Source: Pseudorhodoplanes sinuspersici (lineage in GTDB: Bacteria > Pseudomonadota > Alphaproteobacteria > Rhizobiales > Xanthobacteraceae). From it: a DNA stretch of 64,000 bases. The notes beneath the pieces were generated by a model, which did not search any database, had not been told where the DNA came from, and was given only the letters and a program-made list of their open reading frames with translations. This document shows, in pieces, positions 17,378 to 24,315 of the stretch. Position numbers and translations under genes: made by a program. Position 1 is the stretch's first letter. Every line of letters starts with the position of its first letter. Location: positions 2,412,501-2,476,500 of the forward strand of contig NZ_CP021112.1 in NCBI RefSeq assembly GCF_002119765.1, read 5' to 3'.

Positions 17378-17887
17378 TCACTGCCTGACCATCAATCCAA
17401 CTGGGTGCGTGAGTGCAACCGCCACCAAGAAAACGCCCACGGGGACGACGGATAGCGCGGACAATGCAAAGGCGACCTTCACAGCGTCAAACTTCATTTT
17501 CAAAATTTCAGAATTGCGCCACACCTGACCTAGAACGTCGTTCATTAACTGATCTTTGCTCTGCGCGATAAACTCACTCATGAATTTCGCTTCAGTTCGG
17601 TGAGCAATCTCGCGAAAGTAAAAAAGCGAGGCCGCTCCACCAGAGAGATTGGGAAAGATACAGCGATAAGTATAATAGATGCTAGTGACTAGTAGCCCTG
17701 AGCCAATAGCGCAGGGCAGGATGATGTACCAAACACCAATATCGTCGCGGTGGACGTTCACCGCCATAAAGGTCAATGCAGCGACATCGAGAGCGAAGAG
17801 AAAGGTTGCTTTGCTTTCAACTCGCGGAAAGAACCCCAAAATTCTGTCGAGTTGATTAGTCGCCACCTGAAATCGATCATCGTTCAT
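17378..17887 (-). CDS. pycTM: Pycsar membrane effector (PycTM-like)
   Basis: 169 residues, first gene of the minus-strand Pycsar operon. Hydrophobic segments at about 28-46, 52-78 and 136-165 give a membrane protein with a cytoplasmic helical middle region (FREIAHRTEAKFMSEFIAQSKDQLMNDVL is partly within it). The N-terminus (LDRILGFFPRVESKATFLFALDVAAL) follows the pattern of the Pycsar effector/DUF5706 family, whose members permeabilise or depolarise the inner membrane when bound by cCMP or cUMP. The cyclase follows after 3 bases. Assignment rests on topology, motif similarity and gene pairing. Confidence 0.8.
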   Translation of the reverse strand: MNDDRFQVATNQLDRILGFFPRVESKATFLFALDVAALTFMAVNVHRDDIGVWYIILPCAIGSGLLVTSIYYTYRCIFPNLSGGAASLFYFREIAHRTEAKFMSEFIAQSKDQLMNDVLGQVWRNSEILKMKFDAVKVAFALSALSVVPVGVFLVAVALTHPVGLMVRQ

Positions 17888-18167
17888 AATCTGTCCAATT
17901 CAAATCACAGAGCTTGGCTGTCGATAAGATGCCGGTGAACCTAGCCTAGGTTGACTATTGCGAATCGCCTCGCATTCATCGAAGCTGTCAATATCTGTGT
18001 CCACTGACGGAAGCGTCACGATTTTTGGGCCAGACCATGCGGCCGCTGGCATTGCGGCAGTGCCGCCATTTTAAGATATTGGCCCGGACACTTTCCGGAA
18101 GACGCAGACTGTATGAAAAGCAATCCGCGCTATCGTTAGCGCGTGTGACGTATCGAGGTAAACATCA
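17888..18167. promoter_or_regulatory. Divergent promoter region of two cyclase systems
   Basis: 280 bases separate the start of the PycTM gene (leftward) from the start of the tandem-cyclase gene (rightward). Both operons must be driven from here. No defined operator was recognised by eye. There is a purine-rich SD-like stretch (CGAGGTAAACATCA) directly before ATG 18168. Confidence 0.5.
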
Positions 18168-19718
18168 ATGGGCTCTTGGAATAAGGATCGCGCGACCAAG
18201 CGCATCAACGACAAGATTTCCTCACTGCCTCTTAAAGATATCGAGATCAAGGACTATGTCCGCGATACAAACCTGACAGGGATACCCGGAACGGTCGCAT
18301 ACCGAGTGGACGGCGTTCATCTCTATGCGGACATCCTCAACCTTATCGACATGCTGCATGTGACGAACGTTGAGGGCGAGACATGCCATAAGCGAACACT
18401 ACGTTTTCTCAATCTGCACTACCGGGCGGTTCATCGGATTATTGGCCGCGTGGACTCAATTCTGGTCGACTTTCATAATCAGCGATTGCATTCAGTTTTT
18501 GCCAAACCTTATGGTGAAGAAGCAAAGCGCGTGCACCGTGCGGTGGCGACCGGACAACTTATTATCGATGTTCTCGCGCGAACAGGCGAGGACGCAGACC
18601 ATCCGTCCGCTAACATGCGAATTGGTGTCGACACAGGAAAAGCATTGGCCGTTAACAATGGTAGACGCGGTCATCGCGAACCACTTTTTCTTGGCGAACC
18701 CGCGAATCATGCAGCGAAACGTGCCACTGGCGGTGCTGCCACGGGTATCTATCTCACCAATTCCGCACGCAAAGTGATTGGCCTTCAAGAAGTAAAAAGC
18801 GAGGATACAACTCCGTTAACTACTGCGGAAATTGAGGCCAGCCAAAAGGCCGCTAACCTAGACGTTACGGTCGAGCAAATCGTCAAAGAGTGGAAGGAGG
18901 ATTTGGAAAAGAATCCAATCGGCTCCTTCGAGTTCAAGGGCCACACCCCGCCCTACAAAACGCTCGACATAGAAACCCTCTCGGCGAAAAATTCGCGCCG
19001 CCAGGATGCCACAACGGTTTATGCCGATATCGACGGGTTCACAGCTTATGTGGGCCGCAACGTTGCCGACGACGACGATGCTAAGCACGTTATCCGTGCA
19101 CTTCACGTCCTGCGTTCTGAACTCGACGCCGTTCTGATGGAAGACTTCGGTGGTCGTAAGGTGCGCTTTATCGGGGATTGCATCCACGGCCTTCTTGTCG
19201 AAGGGACCGCACAGACGACCGACGTCGAAGGGAGCATCAGTAACACGACGTTGTGTGCTGGCGGTATGCGCAGCAGCTTTGATCTAGCAATTAGCCGTCT
19301 CAAAGCCAACGGTACTGATGCGACCAGTCTCGGTCTAGCCATTGGATTCGAGTTTGGTCCAGTGAACGTGACCCGGCTCGGCATGAAGGGCGATCTTATA
19401 CGCTGCTCGGTCAGCCGTGGTGTCGTCGCCGCCGAAAAGGAGCAGGCGCGGTGCAAAGGCACTGAAACTGCTATTGGTGAAATCGCCTACGACGAGGGTA
19501 CCGATGCTGTTCGTGCCATCTTCGGCGACACGCGCGTGCGTTCAAAATTGGACTACGACACGGCGGTGAACGAAATGTCATCCAAGAACGACAAGACGGC
19601 TCGGGCAGCGAAGGCGCTGGCTAGTGGTCCCCTTCTCAAGCCCGCGACCGCTGCGGCTACGCCGCTGTCATTCCCTGACCGCGCGACCGGACCGGCGAAG
19701 CCCGACGGCTTTGCATGA
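18168..19718 (+). CDS. Tandem class III nucleotide cyclase, putative E1 substrate (516 aa)
   Basis: 516 residues with two cyclase-like domains. Domain 1 (about 40-205): VHLYADILN with Asp55, ILVDFHNQRLHSVF with Asp101, and MRIGVDTGKAL followed by FLGEPANHAAKRA. Domain 2 (about 280-455): TVYADIDGFTAYV with Asp287/Asp289, VRFIGD with Asp337, LGLAIGFEFGPVNVTRLG. Metal ligands appear kept in both domains, so either could be catalytic or they may pair as one site. Residues 480-516 are an Ala/Pro-rich flexible tail ending in Asp-Gly-Phe-Ala. The stop overlaps the next ATG (ATGA at 19715-19718). Followed by E2-E1 and JAB genes, it takes the place that the CD-NTase has in type II CBASS, and it may be the protein that is conjugated. 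Product base unknown. Confidence 0.75.
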   Translation: MGSWNKDRATKRINDKISSLPLKDIEIKDYVRDTNLTGIPGTVAYRVDGVHLYADILNLIDMLHVTNVEGETCHKRTLRFLNLHYRAVHRIIGRVDSILVDFHNQRLHSVFAKPYGEEAKRVHRAVATGQLIIDVLARTGEDADHPSANMRIGVDTGKALAVNNGRRGHREPLFLGEPANHAAKRATGGAATGIYLTNSARKVIGLQEVKSEDTTPLTTAEIEASQKAANLDVTVEQIVKEWKEDLEKNPIGSFEFKGHTPPYKTLDIETLSAKNSRRQDATTVYADIDGFTAYVGRNVADDDDAKHVIRALHVLRSELDAVLMEDFGGRKVRFIGDCIHGLLVEGTAQTTDVEGSISNTTLCAGGMRSSFDLAISRLKANGTDATSLGLAIGFEFGPVNVTRLGMKGDLIRCSVSRGVVAAEKEQARCKGTETAIGEIAYDEGTDAVRAIFGDTRVRSKLDYDTAVNEMSSKNDKTARAAKALASGPLLKPATAAATPLSFPDRATGPAKPDGFA

Positions 19719-21439
19719 CGTGGTTTTTCTCTGATGTAGCCCGTTTCAAAGCCGAACGCGAAGCACTTGAATCCTTCGGGCTTACGCACAGTTGGTTCGT
19801 TTTTGACGGCTGGCGGTACGATGACCGGATGCGCCTTGTTCTTGACGCGGACATAGTTGTCGGTGGCAAGACTTGGCCCATCTATCTTCAATTTCCGCAG
19901 TTCTATCCTGACGCGCCACCTTCAGTGTTTCCTCGCGGCGATGACTCTCGTTGGTCCTACCATCAATATGGTGCGGGCGGTGAGCTGTGCCTTGAATACG
20001 GCGCCGATAACTGGACACTGGACTTAACCGGCGTCGATGTTATCGAGAGCGTTTATCGGTTGTTACAGGGGGAAAGTCCCGCGCCGGGAGAAACTCGCAC
20101 AGTCGCGTCACGCCATTCGGAAAGTTTGGGACGGAGGCTGCGCTCAAAGACGTTCCGCTTTCTGAGGACACGCGCCGATACGGCTTTTCTCGCCGATATG
20201 ACGGAAGGAGAGTATCGCACAGGAGCGGCGGTTTACTGCTTCCACAAGGATGCGATTGTCTTCGCTGTCCGGTCCCTCAACGGGGCCGCCGAATGGATTA
20301 ACCCCGACGTCCCTGGACAGTTGGAGGATGAATATTACAAGCGGAACTTCGTTGCGCTGCGGCTTGGCGAAAAGACCGCACTTCCACCAACGAGCAGCCC
20401 TTCCGCTTTTCGTGAAGCTGCAGGGCTCGCGCAGGATGCTGGGCCAGTCGTCCTTGTGTTTCAGGGACAGGCGTCGCACGCGTTCTATCTCACGGCAGAC
20501 AGCGTCATCGAAGCGTTCGTCATCCCGGCGCAGATGGAGGCGCGGCGCACTGATGCAGTCTTCGATGGCCTCAAAGATAGAAAGGTTGGACTCGTCGGCT
20601 GTGGTTCTCTGGGCAGCAAGATTGGAGCCATTATGACCCGCGCCGGAGTCGGTAAATGGTTACTTGTAGATGACGACCTCCTGTTGCCGGACAATTTCGT
20701 CCGAAACGAGCTAGATTGGCGCGACGCTGGTAGCCACAAGGCATCGGCGCTCGCACGTCGCATGGAGTATATCAATCCCGAGATCGACACGAATGTCTGG
20801 CTCACGGAGCTAGGCGCGCAGACAGCTTCTGAATCGGCCGAGGCAATCATGCTGCTGCTGGGCGAATGTGATTTGATTATCGATGCAACTGCCAATCACA
20901 GCGCTCTGAACATTATTTCAGCCGTCGCCAAGGTGAAGGAGAAGCCGGTGGTCTGGGCCGAAGTATTCGGCGGCGGTATAGGCGGCCTGATGGTACGCTA
21001 CCGGCCGGGACTCGAGCCCTTGCCGCCTCTGATGCGCCGGGCAATCGAGAATTGGTTTCGTGACCAAAGCGCCCCGCCGGTCCGCAATGCCCGTTCTTAT
21101 GAGTCCGGTGCCGCCGGAGATGTGCCGCTTATCGCTAATGATGCCGATGTGTCAGCAGTTGCCGCGCACACAGCGCGCTTCGCGATTGACCTTCTCGCTC
21201 GTCCGGCCTCAAGCTTCCCTCATTCGGCATATGCTATCGGCCTTGGCGTCGGCTCCGTGTTCACAGAACCATTCGATACACGACCCATCGAGGTCGGACA
21301 GCCGCCCGCCGAACAGCCGCCGCAATTGCTCAGCGAAGCTGAGACCAAAGCAGAATTGACAAGATTGATTGAATATTTTCAACGGAAGCCAGATGAAGTT
21401 GGTGTTGCCCCACCGAATAATCAAGCGCCTGCGACGTAA
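19715..21439 (+). CDS. E2-E1 fusion protein (Cap2-like)
   Basis: 574 residues. The N-terminal E2-like domain (about 1-120) has the UBC pattern (FPQFYPDAPP, then GGELCLEYGADNW) with catalytic Cys92. A linker domain spans about 130-285. The C-terminal ThiF/E1 adenylation domain starts near 288 with VGLVGCGSLGSKIG (GxGxxG at 295-300), VDDD acidic residues near 318-321, the FVRNEL Arg/Asn and Lys342, and a CDLIIDAT strand with Asp390. This order is that of Cap2 in type II CBASS, which activates the C-terminus of its cyclase and conjugates it to a target. No cysteine occurs after Cys385, so the usual E1 thioester cysteine seems absent. Translation is coupled to the upstream cyclase. Confidence 0.85.
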   Translation: MTWFFSDVARFKAEREALESFGLTHSWFVFDGWRYDDRMRLVLDADIVVGGKTWPIYLQFPQFYPDAPPSVFPRGDDSRWSYHQYGAGGELCLEYGADNWTLDLTGVDVIESVYRLLQGESPAPGETRTVASRHSESLGRRLRSKTFRFLRTRADTAFLADMTEGEYRTGAAVYCFHKDAIVFAVRSLNGAAEWINPDVPGQLEDEYYKRNFVALRLGEKTALPPTSSPSAFREAAGLAQDAGPVVLVFQGQASHAFYLTADSVIEAFVIPAQMEARRTDAVFDGLKDRKVGLVGCGSLGSKIGAIMTRAGVGKWLLVDDDLLLPDNFVRNELDWRDAGSHKASALARRMEYINPEIDTNVWLTELGAQTASESAEAIMLLLGECDLIIDATANHSALNIISAVAKVKEKPVVWAEVFGGGIGGLMVRYRPGLEPLPPLMRRAIENWFRDQSAPPVRNARSYESGAAGDVPLIANDADVSAVAAHTARFAIDLLARPASSFPHSAYAIGLGVGSVFTEPFDTRPIEVGQPPAEQPPQLLSEAETKAELTRLIEYFQRKPDEVGVAPPNNQAPAT

Positions 21440-21923
21440 ACTGCGCGGGCGCACCCGCGAAATTGGTGGCATCATTGTCGGCGAGCACGTCGGTCACGAT
21501 GAGTTCCGTATCGTCGATCTCTCCTTTCAAAAGCGCGGTGGAACCTTTGCGCATTTTGTGCGCGATCCTGCGCATCACGAAGCTTTTCTGGATGATTTCT
21601 TCACCAGAACGGGAAAGGACTACAAACGATTCAATTATCTTGGCGAGTGGCATTCGCATCCGACATTCGACCCCTTACCAAGTGGGCCGGATATCAGAAC
21701 GATGTTCAAATTGGTTGAGGACCCAGAGGTCGGTGTGAATTTCGCCATCTTGATCATTGCGCGGCTACGCGGATGGTCAACAGTTGAATTGTCGGCGACT
21801 CTATTTCGAACCGGACACACACCTGAACCGGTCCAAGTTGAAGTAGACGTCGCCCCTGATACGATCGATAAGCAAAGCACCTTCGAGAGGTTGCTTGCGC
21901 TTTTCTACAATGTTCGGACCTAG
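21393..21923 (+). CDS. JAB/JAMM metalloprotease (Cap3-like)
   Basis: 176 residues from ATG 21393 (an in-frame TTG at 21369 is an alternative). It overlaps the E2-E1 gene by 47 bases. The JAMM zinc motif is complete: Glu23 in TREIGGIIVGE, then GEWHSHP with His87 and His89, Ser97 and Asp100 in LPSGPD. JAMM proteases remove ubiquitin-like modifiers; in CBASS, Cap3 reverses the conjugation made by Cap2. Its presence makes this a full conjugation/deconjugation pair. Its TAG stop lies in a CTAG palindrome shared with the convergent TIR gene. Confidence 0.85.
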   Translation: MKLVLPHRIIKRLRRKLRGRTREIGGIIVGEHVGHDEFRIVDLSFQKRGGTFAHFVRDPAHHEAFLDDFFTRTGKDYKRFNYLGEWHSHPTFDPLPSGPDIRTMFKLVEDPEVGVNFAILIIARLRGWSTVELSATLFRTGHTPEPVQVEVDVAPDTIDKQSTFERLLALFYNVRT

Positions 21924-22852
21924 GCTCCTGCGTGCCTCCTCACGCCGCGCTGTTGAATTATTTTCCGAATCTCAGTGCACACCGGCCCGATGCGCGGCGT
22001 TAGCTCATCGGCAGTGGAGGGCACGATGTAAGATAGAGGGGTAATTCCCTTTAGGTCGGACGGAAGAACCAAGTCTGGCATCGCGGGGTGAACCAAGAAT
22101 GTGCGATGGCGCCCGAGTCGACCAATAAACATCCCTAGCTCGAATACGACATTGTCGCGCATAGCTTGGCGAGAAGCGCCACGTGATTGCACGACGTCCT
22201 CAAATTTTGCGACGGCAACAGCGAAGTCTGAGCTCTCGACCGCATTTTCGAGCGCTTCAAGCGGATAGCTGCTCGCCCAAAAAACACCGTTAGTCCATAC
22301 AACCGGCAACGCATCCCGTTGCAAACCAGACGAAATCTCATTGGCAACGTCTAGTGCTTCAACCGACGAAATGATGAATAGCCTAGGCTTATCATTGGGC
22401 GGCTTGATCAGCCGATTTCGGTCGAACAGTCTGTTTGAAAGAGTCCGCGCGATAAACTTCCAGGTGGTTGGATATTGATCGCACACTTCTATAAAAGTTC
22501 TACCCGACAATTGTAGCGCGACTACGGTACCGCTTGCAGAAACGGTTGCCGAACGCGGATTTGCAGAATCAATCGCTGACATCTCGCCAACATGATCGCC
22601 TGGACCCAAAGTCCGGACTTCGACACCGTTTGCGACCACGCTTACCGACCCGGCAATGAGAAGAAATACGTCGTTCTTGTCGTCATTCTGAACGATAAGG
22701 CTTTCGCCCGGCTTGAACTCTTTGAGGTCGCCGACAGCAATAATCGATTCAGCAATGAGTTTGTCGTTCTGAAGAAAAGGCTGTCGCAACAAAGCTTCGA
22801 TAAGCGCATTGCGATTGTCGCCCTGAAAACGCTCGATCACGATATGCTCCAA
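21920..22852 (-). CDS. Cyclic-nucleotide-binding TIR effector (PycTIR/Cap12-like)
   Basis: 310 residues. An N-terminal CRP-like cyclic-nucleotide-binding domain (about 20-145) has the phosphate-binding cassette GPGDHVGEM...NPRSATV (Glu90, Arg100). The C-terminal domain (about 155-300) matches the Cap12/Pycsar TIR type: RLFIISSVEALDVANEI, then DNVVFELGMFIGRLGR with Glu238 as likely catalytic residue. Such TIR domains cleave NAD+ to deplete the cell after binding the messenger. It is convergent with the cyclase-E2E1-JAB operon (shared CTAG stop) and lies within 5 kb of both cyclases. Binding of a mononucleotide messenger (cCMP/cUMP-like) fits the domain; which cyclase feeds it is unknown. Confidence 0.85.
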   Translation of the reverse strand: MEHIVIERFQGDNRNALIEALLRQPFLQNDKLIAESIIAVGDLKEFKPGESLIVQNDDKNDVFLLIAGSVSVVANGVEVRTLGPGDHVGEMSAIDSANPRSATVSASGTVVALQLSGRTFIEVCDQYPTTWKFIARTLSNRLFDRNRLIKPPNDKPRLFIISSVEALDVANEISSGLQRDALPVVWTNGVFWASSYPLEALENAVESSDFAVAVAKFEDVVQSRGASRQAMRDNVVFELGMFIGRLGRHRTFLVHPAMPDLVLPSDLKGITPLSYIVPSTADELTPRIGPVCTEIRKIIQQRGVRRHAGA

Positions 22853-23266
22853 AAAATCAGTGTCGTGCTCATCATGCCGCGCCGCAAACTTAATGCGTAG
22901 TCGGCACGGGGCACTAATTCAATTGCCGCAATCCGGAGGCTAAAAACAACCAGCATTTAAATCGTTGGCGCCATTATATCTAGTTGAACTCATTGAATAA
23001 TGGCGGGCGGAGGGGGGGGTGGCCTCTGCCTCCAGATTCGTAGTCATCGAAATCTCGCTCGTCTTTGTGAGCCGTGTAGTCCGGACTTCCATTTGATTCG
23101 GTCAATTTTTTTCCAAGTTGGGCAGGCGAGATCAAAAATCCTTTGGCGGCATGGAAATAACCCACATGCACCCTAGATGGTCCGCCAATCCGGGAGGTTG
23201 CCGGTGCCACACACGAGTGCTACACAACGGCCAGTTAGGTGATTGAGAGAGTCGTTACGGCACTGT
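22853..23266. other. 414-bp gap up to the attachment site
   Basis: Holds the promoter of the CNB-TIR gene and the right end of the integrated element. It contains a run of eight G near 23010-23022 in a purine-rich stretch. A 76-codon minus-strand frame (22980-23210) has no recognisable features and is not called. Confidence 0.4.
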
Positions 23267-23316
23267 TGCGACTGAAAATCGCAGTGTCGGTGGTTCGATC
23301 CCGCCCCTGGGCACCA
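23267..23316 (+). other. attR: duplicated 3' part of tRNA-Phe(GAA)
   Basis: 50 bases matching the 3' half of alphaproteobacterial tRNA-Phe. They comprise the anticodon arm TGCGA-CTGAAAA-TCGCA (anticodon GAA), the variable loop GTGTC, the T arm GGTGG-TTCGATC-CCGCC, and the acceptor strand CCTGGGC with ACCA. The 5' half (acceptor and D arm) is missing upstream. This is the direct repeat left when an integrase inserts into a tRNA gene, so it marks the right boundary of the element. Confidence 0.85.
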
Positions 23317-23349
23317 AAGGCGCCGATACGTGGGCAGCAAGCCTCGATA

Positions 23350-24315
23350 TCATTGCAGTGGAATGTTCAGCTTCTGAACCAGGCTCATCCATTTTTCTAG
23401 ATCAGTTGCGAACACGCGGCCCCATTGCTCGGCGCTGCCGCCAACGGCCTCAGCGCCGAGCTTCGCCACCATGTCCTGCAGCGGCGGCGTGCGGAGGATA
23501 TCGTCAATCTCCGTATTGAGACGCTGAACGATCGCTTTCGGCGTTCCTGAACGCACAGCAACACCAAACCACTGGGAAAGGTCGACCTGCGGAAAGCCGA
23601 GCTCGCTCAAAGTCGGTACGTTGGGCAACGACGATAAACGGTTCTTTGTCGTCAGCGCATAAGCACGCAGTATGCCGGCCTCGATTTGAGGGATTGCGGG
23701 GCCGGCGCCGATGATGATGAGTGGCACCTGACCGCTGATGGCATCGGTCATGGCCGCGCCGCCACCGCGATAGGGCACATGCTGAATCTTCGTGCCGGCA
23801 AGAGAGTTCAGCCATTCCCCGGCGATATGATGTGAAGACGCGACGCCTGCGCTGGCAAAGCTCCATTCGTCCGGCTTTGCTTTTGCCGCTGCGAATACGT
23901 CGCTCAGGCTTTGTGTCGGCCGTTTGACGGTGCCGGCAATGATCATCGGCTGGTTTACGATCTGAATCACGGGGTCGAGCCCCTTACCGATGATGGGCGT
24001 GGGGTTTGCGTAGAGTACAGGCCCGGAAATGGTGAAGAGGGTATAGCCGTCTGGTTCTGCGTTTGCGGTTTCGCGGGCGGCTATCGCCTGGCTCGCGCCG
24101 CTCCGGTTCTCGACGACAATGGACTGGTTGAGCCGCTTCGAGAGTTGATCGGCGATCGCGCGTGTCAAAGGATCGGCCGAACCTGCGGGCGGTACGCCAA
24201 CCAGCCAGCGAATGGGCCGCCCACGCGGCCATGTATCTGCTTGCGCCACAGCGCTTGTGGCTCTCGCGGCGGCGGTTGCGGCGACTACTCCAAGGATTGA
24301 TCGACGACTAAGCAT
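23350..24315 (-). CDS. Tripartite tricarboxylate transporter-type binding protein (Bug/TctC)
   Basis: 321 residues. It begins with a twin-arginine-type leader (LSRRSILGVVAATAAA...AVAQA), followed by the Bug fold motif WPRGRPIRWLVGVPPAGSAD and TTIIVEN-type features (NQSIVVENRSGASQ). These periplasmic proteins bind carboxylates or other small polar molecules for TctAB permeases. No tctA or tctB is adjacent. It overlaps the upstream sulfatase gene by 31 bases, so both form one minus-strand unit with the MarR gene. The ligand could be the carboxylate or sulfo-compound handled by the sulfatase. This gene directly follows the attR site and belongs to the core chromosome. Confidence 0.85.
   Translation of the reverse strand: MLSRRSILGVVAATAAARATSAVAQADTWPRGRPIRWLVGVPPAGSADPLTRAIADQLSKRLNQSIVVENRSGASQAIAARETANAEPDGYTLFTISGPVLYANPTPIIGKGLDPVIQIVNQPMIIAGTVKRPTQSLSDVFAAAKAKPDEWSFASAGVASSHHIAGEWLNSLAGTKIQHVPYRGGGAAMTDAISGQVPLIIIGAGPAIPQIEAGILRAYALTTKNRLSSLPNVPTLSELGFPQVDLSQWFGVAVRSGTPKAIVQRLNTEIDDILRTPPLQDMVAKLGAEAVGGSAEQWGRVFATDLEKWMSLVQKLNIPLQ

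Noticed and set aside
22980-23210. 76-codon minus-strand frame near the attachment site
   Set aside because: Includes the poly-G tract, Pro/Gly-rich end, no similarity seen.
23251-23316. Complete tRNA-Phe gene at the right boundary
   Set aside because: The acceptor 5' strand and D arm are missing; only the anticodon arm onward is present, so this is a remnant att site and not a functional tRNA.
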